The notes: generated from the sequence alone by a model not told the origin. Shown: positions 26,303-35,967, numbered from the stretch's first letter. The stretch is DNA of 64,000 nucleotides from Pedobacter cryoconitis (GCF_001590605.1 NZ_CP014504.1:2170001-2234000), one strand, 5' to 3'. Numbers and translations: made by a program.

Positions 26303-27910
26303 TTACGGTTGCCAGAAAATCTTGGTTTTACGCGTATCCTTAGCTTGAACAGCCTGATAATTTGCTGCATTCAGAATCTTTTCTTTACCTGGATAAATTA
26401 ACCTGTTTGGAGGAGTATCAAAACCTGATAGTTTACCATCTGCAGGGAAAGTTAAAACAGGGAAACCAGTTCTTCTGTATTCAGACCAGGCTTCTGTAGA
26501 TTGAAGTACCCCTAAATGCACCCATTTCTGAGTATAAATATTAGCCAGTTTATTTGCAGAAGTACCCGCATAAGCAGCTGAAGATGTATTCACCCAGGTA
26601 TCTATAGTAGCAGCGTCGGGAGCCTGAACATTCACATATCCACCACCCTGATTTAAGTTATTCAGGTAGTAATAAAAAGTAACAGATTGTCTTAAGGCAT
26701 TTCCATAAGCAGTTTGTGCACTGGCTGAACTACCCCATCTTTCAAAAGCCTCTGCTTTCAAAAAATTCACTTCAGAAGCAGTGATCACAATACCTGGTAA
26801 TTTTTGATTAAACAGGAAAGTTGCAGAGTCAAGTACTGAATAATCCGCAAATTTAGTTTCCTGCTCTGATGCAATCATCGTAACCGGCATAGCCTTATAT
26901 GTTTTATTAGGCACAAATACATCCTTTTTATCAATCTTCACTATCCTGCCGTATTTATCATAAATTACAGGAATACGCGGATCATTGGCTGGCAACATCA
27001 CCGTGTTTAACATATAATCTGTAGCATACCAGCTACCTTCCATAAAAGCAGCCCTTAAATCACTGGTGCTATTGGTTAAAGGTTGTAGTAAAACATCGGA
27101 TGCCCCCGGGTTATATGAAGGATTATTTCCTCCATCGATTAATGGAAAAGCGGACGGATTGTTTAACATATCCAATACTGCTGTTCTGGCTGTTCCTTCG
27201 TCAACTTTTGAAATGCGCATCAGTAATCTTAAGCGTAAAGAATTGGCATAGCGCACCCACTGATTGACATCGCCTTTCAGCAAAATATCCGCTTTGGAAA
27301 AATCTTTATTGGTCGGGTTCGCTTTGAAGTAAGCAGCAGCAGTAGTCAGATCACTGATAAAACTGGTATACAATGCTTTTTGCTCATCAAATTTAGGATT
27401 TACAATCGTACTGCTTGTTTCCAGACTCCCTGTTTCACTATAAGGAATATCTCCCCATAAGTCTACCATTTTTGCGGCCTGCTCTATCAATACAACCTTT
27501 GCAGCCTGCATAATTATAGCCTGAGTCGCTTTTTCCGCATCCGAAAGTGTTTTGAATTTGACTTCCATAGAACGATATTGTGCCATACTTCCACTACCGT
27601 TACCACCTGTAGCATAAAAATCATCCCAATAGTTCTGAGAATAACCGTCATTTTGCTGATAAACTGAAATTGCATTCGGGAAATAAGAAGTCTGCGCATA
27701 TACGCCAGGCATCTGACATAAAAAAGTACGTACATTCCAATATTTCGCCGCGACTCTGTCATTGTTCAACATCGCAGTAAAAAGGCCTGGAACACTAGCA
27801 TCACGTGCTTTTTCCGGGTTATAGAATTTATCTTCAAGTGCTTTTTTGCAACTCACTAATGACGTCGCTGCAACTAAAACAAAGCTTATATTTATAATTA
27901 ATTTTTTCAT
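26303..27910 (-). CDS. SusD/RagB-like outer membrane lipoprotein
   Basis: A 535-residue surface glycan-binding lipoprotein that caps the adjacent SusC. ATG 27910 gives a lipoprotein signal with lipobox LVSC (Cys at about residue 20). Text such as ILMQAAKVVLIEQAAKMVDLWGDIPYSE and WVRYANSLRLRLLMRI is characteristic of the SusD-like_2 group. The tail has EAWSEYRRTGFPVL and RLIYPGKE. It lies 114 bases after susC and is transcribed with it. The bound glycan is inferred from the neighbouring GH29 and GH3 genes. Confidence 0.93.
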   Translation of the reverse strand: MKKLIINISFVLVAATSLVSCKKALEDKFYNPEKARDASVPGLFTAMLNNDRVAAKYWNVRTFLCQMPGVYAQTSYFPNAISVYQQNDGYSQNYWDDFYATGGNGSGSMAQYRSMEVKFKTLSDAEKATQAIIMQAAKVVLIEQAAKMVDLWGDIPYSETGSLETSSTIVNPKFDEQKALYTSFISDLTTAAAYFKANPTNKDFSKADILLKGDVNQWVRYANSLRLRLLMRISKVDEGTARTAVLDMLNNPSAFPLIDGGNNPSYNPGASDVLLQPLTNSTSDLRAAFMEGSWYATDYMLNTVMLPANDPRIPVIYDKYGRIVKIDKKDVFVPNKTYKAMPVTMIASEQETKFADYSVLDSATFLFNQKLPGIVITASEVNFLKAEAFERWGSSASAQTAYGNALRQSVTFYYYLNNLNQGGGYVNVQAPDAATIDTWVNTSSAAYAGTSANKLANIYTQKWVHLGVLQSTEAWSEYRRTGFPVLTFPADGKLSGFDTPPNRLIYPGKEKILNAANYQAVQAKDTRKTKIFWQP

Positions 27911-28024
27911 CTGTCTGAATTTATTTTTATCGGTGATGAAGCTATCATCTGCTACCCAATCCAGTTCGTTTAGGTTTCTGTTTTGCTGCAAATGATGGTT
28001 TCATTTTTATCAGGATTAATGCGA

Positions 28025-31000
28025 TTAGAAATTCGCGCTTATAGAAAAACCATAATTTCTTGAGGCAGCTGTTGAACCTACATCTACTCCTTGTGACCAC
28101 CATTTATTTCCTAGCGGTGCTTCAGGATCCAAATCTTTCATCGTACGCCAGATATAGAATAAATTACGGCCAATCAATGAAACTCTCAGGTTGGTGATTT
28201 TAAGTTTACTGGTAAATGAAGCTGGCAATTTGTAGCTTAATACCACTTCTCTCATTTTGATAAAACTGTTATCAAAAATTTCTCCATCTGTCAAAGAACC
28301 TTCTCCCCAGTTGTAAGTATTGATATAATAATCAGCAGCAGAAATAACTTTGGTATTCGGTAAGCCTGTAGTCTGGTTTACACCTTGTAATAGTACACCG
28401 TCGTTATACGTTTTACCATTACTGGTGTAAGCAATTCCACCGTGTTCAGCATCTCTGAATTCCATAGAGTTTTCCAGCATACCTGCTCCACGCATATATT
28501 TAAGATTTGGAGATAGCATCTTTCCGCCGAAACGGCCATCAATAGTAAAATCTAAAGAGAAGTTACCATAGCTGAAGGTATTAGAGAAACCACCTACAAC
28601 TTTCGGCATAATGTTCCCTGCTTTAACATAAGTACTGTTGTCCATCACATACAAACCATCAGCATTAATGATATAATTGCCTTTGGAATCTGTTGCTCTT
28701 GGGCGTACATAGATATTACCTAATTCTTCTCCGGCTTTAGCTACAATTTTAGCAGTTGCCTGATCTGAAGAATAGAAATTCAACTCTGACATACCTTCCA
28801 TTAATGAAATTACACGCGATTTATTAGAGGAGAAGTTTAAACGTGTGTCCCAACGGAATTTACCAGCTTTTACAGGAGTTGCATTTAAAGCGACTTCAAA
28901 TCCTCTGCTTCCAATTTCACCCACATTTACAATTTGACTGGTTGCACCAACAGTTGAGCTTACTTGTAGTGGTACAATCTGGTTTTTAACACGGTTGTTG
29001 TAGTAACTCACGTCTAAACCAAGACGTCCTTCTAAAAAGCGGGTTTCCAGACCAAATTCTGCTTCATGTTTCTTTTCTGGCATTAAACTGTTATTTCCAT
29101 AAGCATTAGCAGCTACTAACGAAGGAACTGAACCATTTATAGTTTGAAGAGAAGTTTGTGTATAGACAATATTTGATTCATATAAAGGTGGCGCATTACC
29201 AACCACACCATAAGAAGCCCTTAATTTACCATAGTTCCAGAAACCTGGTAATTTCACTACATCGCTGAAAACAAAACCACCATTTAATGAATAGTAAGAG
29301 TATTTGTTATTTTGCGGAGGCAGCGTAGATGCATATTCCTGACGGGCTGTACCTTCTAAGAACAAGAAGTCTTTATAGCTTAAATTTAAGATTCCCAGGT
29401 AAGCATATTTAGATTGTTGTTTTCTGGTGTCAGATGTTTCAGCAACACTGAATGAATTGCTGATTGCAAACCAGTCTCTTGAAACCAGTCCATCTTTCGT
29501 ATTCGATTGCTGGTCTTTATAAGTTTCATTTCTACCCTGGTAACCTCCACTTACTGACAGGCTCAGATCTTTACCAATTTTGTTGGAGTAAGTTAATAAA
29601 GCGTCTCCATATAAAACTGCATATTGACCTTGTGTTGTCGTGTATCCACCAGTACTGGTATTCCCATTTAATGCAATCGGAACTTCAGTAAACTGACGGT
29701 TTTCTGTTCTTGCACCTGTATAGTCATTACCTATACGTCCTCTGAATTTCAGATTTTTAGCAATATCATAGTTTAAAGTAAAACTTGATAGTAATCTGTT
29801 TTCATTTTCAACATACTCGTTTTTCAATTGCTGCCAGTAGAAATCCAATAAATTGGTTGCTCTGATATTGTAAATGAATGGCTCAGGGCGATCCAGCTGG
29901 TCGAAAGTGGCATATTTATACCCGTCACTAGTCTGGAATTTTTGTTTCATCAGGTTCATATCTTCAGCACGGCTAAAGAAACCACCGAATGAGCCTAAAA
30001 CCTGGCCCAATTGATAAGGTCTGTTTTTTGTGATCGTATTTACATAACTCACAATTACATCTGCGGAAAGTTTTGGCGCAAGTTTAATCGTAGAGTTTAA
30101 GTTGAAAGAGTTTTTTGAGCCTGTGTTTCCTGGCTGTGTACCTTTATAATCCAGACGTGATGCTGAGAAACGGTAATTGATAGCTTCACTTTGGTTAGAG
30201 ATAGCCACGTTTGCGTTTGAGGTATAACCTGTTTGATAAACGTCTTTATAATTATCCGGTTGCGGAGAATAAGAACGGATCGAACCATCCCACCATTTTA
30301 CTTGCTGACCTTCCATTTTAGGGCCAAAGTTTGAATAGGCTCTAAAATATGGTCTTAACCCTGTTGGTGAAGTCGCATCTACATTCCAGCCATCTTCACG
30401 GCCGACATTGGCTAAGTTAGTTTTCCTGTCATAACCTGGCCCATATACGTTTTGGAAATTTGGTAAAAAAGCAACCTGATCAACTGATCCCTGGTAATTA
30501 AAATCAATTCCAAGACCTTTTCCTTTGATTCCTTTTTTAGTGGTAATTACAACTACACCACTTCCAGCATCCGAACCATATAAAGCAGAAGCACTCGCTC
30601 CTTTTAAAATAGTCATACTTTCAATATCCGCAGGATTGATATCTAAAATACCGTTTCCCCTGATACGCTGATCTCCCCAGTAGTCATTGTTGTTAGCACC
30701 TTTAGCTCCATTCTGGCCATCATTTCTAATCATTACCCCATCTACAACATATAAAGGTTGCTGGTTATAACTGATCGAATTGATTCCACGGATTTGTACG
30801 CTTACCGCACTGCTCGCACCACCTGGTGCAGTAGTAATTTTTACTCCGGCAGCTTTACCATATAAAGCGGATGCAAAATTGGTATTACCAGCTTCTGTTA
30901 ATTGTTTAGCTGTGACCGTACTTACTGCATATCCTAATGATTTTTCTTGTCGTTTAATCCCTAATGCGGTAGTTACAACAACTTCATTCAGACTGTTTGC

Positions 31001-31291
31001 ACTTTCAATCAAGGTAACGTTTAGTGAGGTTTGATTCCCAATAGTGACTTCCTGTTTGGCATATCCTACCGCAGAGAAAGACAAAACATCATTTGTACTG
31101 GCGGTAATTGAAAACTTTCCAGCGCCATCTGTCTGGGTAACTTTAGAAGTGCCTTTTAGTGAAACACTAACTCCCGGCACAGGGCCGGAAGCATCCCTTA
31201 CTGTCCCGGTAAGGGTTTTCTGTGCAAAAGCGCTGACTGTCAACAGAGTTAACAGAAAAACGCTTAAATACTTTAAGTAAATTTTTCTCAT
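28025..31291 (-). CDS. SusC/RagA family TonB-linked outer membrane protein
   Basis: A 1088-residue glycan importer of the outer membrane. Signal peptide to about residue 23 (LLTVSAFAQ), carboxypeptidase-regulatory-like domain with TGTVRDASGPVPGVSVSLKG, TonB box and plug with VVTTALGIKRQEKSLGYAVS, VSVQIRGINSISYNQQPLYV and SMTILKGASASALYGSDAGS, then the long SusC barrel ending NYGFSISANF. It follows the ROK regulator gene by 75 bases and precedes SusD, GH29 and GH3 on one strand. Length and motifs are standard for SusC. Confidence 0.96.
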   Translation of the reverse strand: MRKIYLKYLSVFLLTLLTVSAFAQKTLTGTVRDASGPVPGVSVSLKGTSKVTQTDGAGKFSITASTNDVLSFSAVGYAKQEVTIGNQTSLNVTLIESANSLNEVVVTTALGIKRQEKSLGYAVSTVTAKQLTEAGNTNFASALYGKAAGVKITTAPGGASSAVSVQIRGINSISYNQQPLYVVDGVMIRNDGQNGAKGANNNDYWGDQRIRGNGILDINPADIESMTILKGASASALYGSDAGSGVVVITTKKGIKGKGLGIDFNYQGSVDQVAFLPNFQNVYGPGYDRKTNLANVGREDGWNVDATSPTGLRPYFRAYSNFGPKMEGQQVKWWDGSIRSYSPQPDNYKDVYQTGYTSNANVAISNQSEAINYRFSASRLDYKGTQPGNTGSKNSFNLNSTIKLAPKLSADVIVSYVNTITKNRPYQLGQVLGSFGGFFSRAEDMNLMKQKFQTSDGYKYATFDQLDRPEPFIYNIRATNLLDFYWQQLKNEYVENENRLLSSFTLNYDIAKNLKFRGRIGNDYTGARTENRQFTEVPIALNGNTSTGGYTTTQGQYAVLYGDALLTYSNKIGKDLSLSVSGGYQGRNETYKDQQSNTKDGLVSRDWFAISNSFSVAETSDTRKQQSKYAYLGILNLSYKDFLFLEGTARQEYASTLPPQNNKYSYYSLNGGFVFSDVVKLPGFWNYGKLRASYGVVGNAPPLYESNIVYTQTSLQTINGSVPSLVAANAYGNNSLMPEKKHEAEFGLETRFLEGRLGLDVSYYNNRVKNQIVPLQVSSTVGATSQIVNVGEIGSRGFEVALNATPVKAGKFRWDTRLNFSSNKSRVISLMEGMSELNFYSSDQATAKIVAKAGEELGNIYVRPRATDSKGNYIINADGLYVMDNSTYVKAGNIMPKVVGGFSNTFSYGNFSLDFTIDGRFGGKMLSPNLKYMRGAGMLENSMEFRDAEHGGIAYTSNGKTYNDGVLLQGVNQTTGLPNTKVISAADYYINTYNWGEGSLTDGEIFDNSFIKMREVVLSYKLPASFTSKLKITNLRVSLIGRNLFYIWRTMKDLDPEAPLGNKWWSQGVDVGSTAASRNYGFSISANF

Positions 31292-31366
31292 GTTTAGTGT
31301 GATCTAGGTTAGTTATTCGATTTAGTTTTATTTTATATTAGTTGTTAATTTGAATTAAAAGTTAAA

Positions 31367-32545
31367 TCAGTCAAATTCGCAATGCTCAATGACTAAGCTT
31401 GCTCCTGCCAGTAATTCTGCATCTGCGGCTAATTCTGAGAGTACGACTGAGGTCTGAGCAGCTATTCTTGGAATACAGAACTCATTGATAGCCTGTTGTA
31501 TAGGTGGAAGTAATATTTTACCAGCTGCTGCACCCCTACCGCTTAGTACGATACATTCAGGATTCATAATATGGATTAATGTGGCCACACCTTTTCCAAT
31601 ATGAAACGCTGCTTCAGAAAGAATAGAAACGGCTAAAGGATCGTGGTTACTGGCTGCTTCTAAAAACAACTCCCCTGTATTTCTGCTTTCATCTTTAAAA
31701 AGCTCAGTCATACTGGTTGCTTCGCCAGCTTCCATAGCCAGCTTAGCTTTATGTGTCATCACCAAAAGAGAGGTTTCCACTTCCAGACAGCCGCGTTTGC
31801 CACAAGAGCATAACGTATTGGTTGTAGATAAAGGGATATGGCTGAATTCACCTGCGTATCCGCTGTTTCCACGGTATAACTGGCCGTTGATAATCATACC
31901 TAAACCAGTTCCCCAGCCAATATTAACGACCATTACATCTTTCATTCCTACTGCGGCACCAAAAAACAACTCCGCATTGGCGATCAGGCGTGAATCATTA
32001 TCTATAAATACCGGAAGTTTAAGCCTGGTTGTTAAATATTGACCAAAATGAGATCCGTCTTTAGTTTTTAGATGCGTGTAGTTTACGCCTTCTTCTGCAC
32101 TGATAAAACCAGGCATACCGATGCCAATCCCCAAAAATTTCTTTTGATCTATACCAGATTCTTTAATATTTCCAGCAATAAATGAAACAAGTTTGTCTAC
32201 TGCTTCTTCATCATCCAGAATGTCAAGTTCAAGTTTTTTAACGGGAAGAATGATTGTATTGGCCAGATCATAGATGATTAACCTGGCGGTGAACTGATCT
32301 GTAGCGACAGAAATAACATAGCGCTGTTTTTCAATATTTAAAAGGAATAAAGAGGCTCTTCTTCCCCCTGTTGAAGGCCCAAGGCCCTGCTCCTGCACAT
32401 ATCCTTCTGAAACCAGGTCATTGACTACTTTAGTAACCAATGGTAAACTCTTAGCAGTCAGTTTACTTAGCTCAGTTAGCGAAAGTGGATTTTTATAATA
32501 AAGTTGCTTGATAATATCAACTCTTAATAGTTCCCTATTATTCAT
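31367..32545 (-). CDS. ROK family transcriptional regulator (NagC/XylR type)
   Basis: A 392-residue sugar-responsive repressor. The N-terminal winged HTH (about 10-65) includes NPLSLTELSKLTAKSLPLVT. The ROK sugar-kinase-like body has GIGIGMPGFISAEEG, DNDSRLIANAELFFG, NIGWGTGLGMIING and the zinc motif CSCGKRGCLEVE. Because the HTH is present it is a regulator, not a free kinase. It heads the SusC/SusD operon and likely represses it until the released sugar binds. A 30-bp perfect inverted repeat lies 40-114 bases upstream. Confidence 0.93.
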   Translation of the reverse strand: MNNRELLRVDIIKQLYYKNPLSLTELSKLTAKSLPLVTKVVNDLVSEGYVQEQGLGPSTGGRRASLFLLNIEKQRYVISVATDQFTARLIIYDLANTIILPVKKLELDILDDEEAVDKLVSFIAGNIKESGIDQKKFLGIGIGMPGFISAEEGVNYTHLKTKDGSHFGQYLTTRLKLPVFIDNDSRLIANAELFFGAAVGMKDVMVVNIGWGTGLGMIINGQLYRGNSGYAGEFSHIPLSTTNTLCSCGKRGCLEVETSLLVMTHKAKLAMEAGEATSMTELFKDESRNTGELFLEAASNHDPLAVSILSEAAFHIGKGVATLIHIMNPECIVLSGRGAAAGKILLPPIQQAINEFCIPRIAAQTSVVLSELAADAELLAGASLVIEHCEFD

Positions 32546-32584
32546 AGTTGCAATAGTCTGGTTTAGTTGCCTTTACCAAACTTA

Positions 32585-32659
32585 ATAATTAAATTTTAAA
32601 CATTACTAATACTTATTAAATAAAATAAAAAGTATTAGTAATGTTTAAAATTTAATTAT
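32585..32659. promoter_or_regulatory. 30-bp perfect inverted repeat upstream of the ROK gene
   Basis: Bases 32585-32614 pair exactly with 32630-32659 around a 15-base A/T loop. Each arm carries the near-palindrome ATTACTAAT. It is pure AT except a few bases, so it is a poor terminator and a better candidate for a two-site operator that can loop. The next transcription unit on the same strand ends at 32688. Confidence 0.6.
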
Positions 32660-32687
32660 CAACTATAATATTGAAGCTATATTTTGT

Positions 32688-32804
32688 TCAGGCAGAAAAA
32701 AAATATTCCTTTTTGAGAATACTCATCTTACCGGCCTGCTCTAAATGTATTTTAGCCAGTGACTTAAGGTCATTAAGATTACTATTTATTCTGATGCTTT
32801 CCAT
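32688..32804 (-). CDS. 38-aa small protein, coupled to the upstream gene
   Basis: A 38-residue ORF beginning MESIRINSNLNDLKSLAKIH and ending KKEYFFSA. Its ATG overlaps the stop of the 96-aa gene by one base (TGATG), the arrangement of translational coupling. It is hydrophilic and probably a single amphipathic helix. The overlap and composition argue that it is a real gene. No family is recognised. Confidence 0.5.
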   Translation of the reverse strand: MESIRINSNLNDLKSLAKIHLEQAGKMSILKKEYFFSA

Positions 32805-33094
32805 CAAATATGTTCATCATGGTATAAGTCAATTTCATGGCCTACACCCTCAACCAGATATTCAGAAAGGGAAATATCCTCATGATCATCATTTGCAGGG
32901 TCTGGCTCATACATCGGCAGGTCTCCAGCAATGACATCTGCAGGAGGAACCTGTTCCCAATTATGCCCGTCAAAATAGACAGCCCCCAATATTCCTCCGA
33001 AATAAATTACTTTGAAATAGCCCTTGTCGTCGGGCAGGATGGTTAAGGTAATTTCTTTTTTACCGTGTTTGATTTTAATGTTAAATGGTTCCAT
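32804..33094 (-). CDS. Hypothetical protein, 96 aa, acidic
   Basis: Small soluble protein not recognised. The first half is strand-like (FNIKIKHGKKEITLTILPDD, YFKVIYFGGILGAVYFDG), and the second half is very acidic with His (PANDDHEDISLSEY, HEIDLYHDEHI). No signal peptide. It overlaps by one base with the 38-aa ORF, so the two form a unit. The acidic His tail might bind metal; that is a guess. Confidence 0.6.
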   Translation of the reverse strand: MEPFNIKIKHGKKEITLTILPDDKGYFKVIYFGGILGAVYFDGHNWEQVPPADVIAGDLPMYEPDPANDDHEDISLSEYLVEGVGHEIDLYHDEHI

Positions 33095-33161
33095 ATGCTG
33101 ATTACTGCCCTTTTGTGGGTGAAAGGTTTAAACATCAGCTTGTATAAAATGTTTTTAAATT

Positions 33162-34271
33162 CTATGGAAGATCTTTTTTGAATTTTTCAAAAAGCTCAGG
33201 ATTCAATACTTTAAAGTTCTTTTTTAAATCACCTTGTTCAGCATCAGCGGCCACGATTACAAAATCACTTGTTTTATTCAGCTTGAATTCATTCAGCACT
33301 ATTTTCAATTTCAGCACCACGTTTAAAATTGCTTTTCTTGCTTCCTTATATTTTTGCCGCATTTCAGTTTCCTGATTATAGAATTCAAAAAAGTCCGCTG
33401 TTTCCTGATCCATACTCACTTCCCTATTATATTGATAATCTGCAGGATTCCAGACGATCCATTTAGCTTTAGCTCCTTGAGCAGCTTGCCAATGGTCCTT
33501 TTCAGCTTTGGTACCATAAGCAATAGCGGGTGGAAAAAAATTACTATTCCCATAATTGATGTATATACAGTATATTTCTTCTTGTATACTATACTCGCGG
33601 ATGTTTTGCTGAAGCACTGAGAATAATCTTTCTTCAGCTATAGTAGTAAGCTGGATAAAACTTATTGATTGATCAGGCTTCCGGTAAATGACCTGTTCCT
33701 GATTTTCTATAATAGTTTCCAGCAAACCAAACTGATCATATTTGTATTCATGGTCCCTGTCTGTTTCAAAATCATCAAATTCCAGGTGCCACTTCTTTTC
33801 GGTCAGCTTTTGATTTTGGTTATAATAATAAGTGGCATAATCACATTTGCATTGCGTATCAGCAACAGTGATATGTTTGGTGAGCTGACCTTGCTCCTCA
33901 TAAAACATGGAAATACTTTCTATCTCCTGCTCCTCATAAGAAAACCTATAACGGATTATCATCCCTTGAGTTCTGACATAAAATGTCTGATAAAAATATT
34001 GCTCAAAACTAGTGTATTGTCTTTCAACGATGATTTCACCTTGATTATTTAAACCATACTGACAATGCTCCGCTTTTTTTTCAGGCTCTGCTTTGAGTTT
34101 ACGCCCTCTTGTCCAATGATTACTTTCATAATGAAAAGGTTCCGGATTATATAAATCACTGGTTGCCCAGAACCATGTTGTAACCTGGCGCTCAGTTTCG
34201 ATTTTTAATTGTTCAAAAGCTGCTTTTGTAAAGTGCTTGAATTTTATTTTAAGATCGGCTATTTCTTTCAT
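33162..34271 (-). CDS. Hypothetical protein, 369 aa, with RHS/YD-like text
   Basis: Not assigned to a family. It is a soluble, very Glu/Gln/Tyr-rich protein without signal peptide. The middle (about 100-200) has strand pairs such as ATYYYNQNQKLTEKKWHLEF and DHEYKYDQFGLLETII, which resemble YD/RHS or MORN-like repeats. The C-terminal third has helices and ends FKVLNPELFEKFKKDLP. It stands alone between the small-gene pair and the amylase gene, in which direction transcription diverges. Confidence 0.6.
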   Translation of the reverse strand: MKEIADLKIKFKHFTKAAFEQLKIETERQVTTWFWATSDLYNPEPFHYESNHWTRGRKLKAEPEKKAEHCQYGLNNQGEIIVERQYTSFEQYFYQTFYVRTQGMIIRYRFSYEEQEIESISMFYEEQGQLTKHITVADTQCKCDYATYYYNQNQKLTEKKWHLEFDDFETDRDHEYKYDQFGLLETIIENQEQVIYRKPDQSISFIQLTTIAEERLFSVLQQNIREYSIQEEIYCIYINYGNSNFFPPAIAYGTKAEKDHWQAAQGAKAKWIVWNPADYQYNREVSMDQETADFFEFYNQETEMRQKYKEARKAILNVVLKLKIVLNEFKLNKTSDFVIVAADAEQGDLKKNFKVLNPELFEKFKKDLP

Positions 34272-34392
34272 TATAATCTACTGCAGCTATGAATTATCAA
34301 TCCAGCTAAGATAGCTGAATCGATTTCTTAACCAAAGACTGATGAACTTAAATGAATAATCTTGTTCAGATTAAATAAATAATTGTATTTTT

Positions 34393-34424
34393 ATTCTGGT
34401 TCGGGAACGTTCCCGAACCAGAAT
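34393..34424. promoter_or_regulatory. 32-bp perfect palindrome upstream of the amylase gene
   Basis: The left half ATTCTGGTTCGGGAAC is mirrored exactly with no spacer. The centre is GGGAACGTTCCC, with the AACGTT core typical of LacI/PurR-family operators. It lies 58 bases before the amylase ATG. No LacI-type gene occurs in this window, so the regulator would be elsewhere. Confidence 0.7.
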
Positions 34425-34482
34425 AATCTGTTGGGAAACAGCACAGAGACCAAACATTAAACCAAATAAATAACCAAATAGT

Positions 34483-35886
34483 ATGAACAAAGAATCATCT
34501 TACCTACCAGGAAGGACTGCCCTTATTATGGCCTTTTTTCTCTCCTTTTCTGCCTGCAAAAAGTCAGCAATCACTGACCTTGCCCCAGCAGATAATTTTA
34601 AACAGACTCAAGTAGATGCTGCTACCGGTTCGGGAAGCGATGTCATGATGCAAGCATTTTACTGGGACGTTCCTCAGGGCGGCTGGTGGAATACACTGAA
34701 TGACAAAATCCCAGCATGGAAAGCAGCAGGAATTGGTGCAATATGGCTTCCACCCGCTACTAAAGCACAAGGTGGTGCAACAAGCATGGGTTATGATCCA
34801 TACGATTATTTTGATTTCGGCAGCTACAATCAAATGGGAACAAAACCCACACGATTTGGAGATTCCACCAGCCTTGGCAAATTGATAGCTACTGCGCACA
34901 ATAATAGTATAAAAGTATATGCTGATATCGTGCTCAATCATTGCAGCGGAGGAACCTTAGAAGCGAACCCTTATACCAGTACCAGTACTTATACTAAATT
35001 TACTCCGCTATCCGGTAAATTCCAGCGTACCTACAATGATTTCCATCCAAACGACATAGAAGCCGCTGATGAGGGTGCTTTTGCCGGATTCCCGGATCTT
35101 TGCCATAAAAAAGCAAATGTCTCTAACTGGATTTATAACGCATCTTATAGCATGTCTAAATTCTATAAAAACAGTCTCCACTTTGATGGATTTCGTTTTG
35201 ATTATGTAAAAGGTTATGGGGCCTGGGTAGTCAAAAACTTCGTGAACAGCGTAGGTGGCCCTGCAGCTGTTTTTGCTGTCGGTGAGGAATGGGATGGAAA
35301 TGCAGCAAATTTACAGAACTGGGTAGATGCAACTGAACAAACCTCTTCAGCTTTTGATTTTGCCTGTTTTTATGCCATGAACAGTGCTTTTGATAAGAAT
35401 GACCTGACGCGTCTTAACGATGATATGTTATTAAAGAGAAACGCAGCCAAGGCTGTTACTTTTGTGAGTAACCACGATACAGATATTACGACGAATAAAT
35501 ATTCTGCTTACGCTTATATCATGACACATGAAGGCTATCCTTGTGTCTTTTATAAAGATTACGAGAATCTGCTGGACAAAAACAGGATGAATAACCTGAT
35601 CTGGATCCATAAAAATCTGGCTGGAGGGACAACGACCAATTTATATTCAGCCGCTGATCAGTATATTGACAGAAGAAATGGATACGGTACGCTTCCTGGA
35701 TTAATTGTCTACTTTAATGGTTCTGATAACTGGCAACAACAGTGGGTAACTTCTAACTGGGGTGGTAAAAAGATAAAAGAATATACAGGCGCATCTAACT
35801 GGGAGCCAACTGTTGCAGCTGACGGAAGGGTATTGATACAAGTTCCTCCACATGCCTATTCAATCTGGTCTGTTACCGGATTATAA
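34483..35886 (+). CDS. Alpha-amylase family (GH13) lipoprotein
   Basis: A 467-residue lipoprotein that cleaves alpha-1,4 glucan, likely at the cell surface or periplasm. The signal ends SFSACKKS with the lipidated Cys. GH13 conserved regions are visible: YADIVLNHC (I), FDGFRFDYV with nucleophile Asp240 (II), AVGEEWDG with acid/base Glu268 (III) and FVSNHDTD with His331-Asp332 (IV). The C-terminal beta domain ends PPHAYSIWSVTGL. Length is usual for a bacterial amylase. It is a single gene behind a 32-bp palindrome and is separate from the Sus-like operon. Confidence 0.93.
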   Translation: MNKESSYLPGRTALIMAFFLSFSACKKSAITDLAPADNFKQTQVDAATGSGSDVMMQAFYWDVPQGGWWNTLNDKIPAWKAAGIGAIWLPPATKAQGGATSMGYDPYDYFDFGSYNQMGTKPTRFGDSTSLGKLIATAHNNSIKVYADIVLNHCSGGTLEANPYTSTSTYTKFTPLSGKFQRTYNDFHPNDIEAADEGAFAGFPDLCHKKANVSNWIYNASYSMSKFYKNSLHFDGFRFDYVKGYGAWVVKNFVNSVGGPAAVFAVGEEWDGNAANLQNWVDATEQTSSAFDFACFYAMNSAFDKNDLTRLNDDMLLKRNAAKAVTFVSNHDTDITTNKYSAYAYIMTHEGYPCVFYKDYENLLDKNRMNNLIWIHKNLAGGTTTNLYSAADQYIDRRNGYGTLPGLIVYFNGSDNWQQQWVTSNWGGKKIKEYTGASNWEPTVAADGRVLIQVPPHAYSIWSVTGL

Positions 35887-35908
35887 CTCAAATCATAATT
35901 CATGATCA

Positions 35909-35967
35909 GGGGTTGAAGTGTTTTTTTAGTTTAAACGGCTTAAACTATCAAAACTACTTCAACTCCC
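35909..35967 (+). terminator. Terminator-like imperfect hairpin after the amylase gene
   Basis: Outer arms GGGGTTGAAGT and ACTTCAACTCCC and inner arms TAGTTTAA / TTAAACTA enclose an ACGGC loop. The stem contains a seven-T run on its left side. It is imperfect but extensive. Confidence 0.6.
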
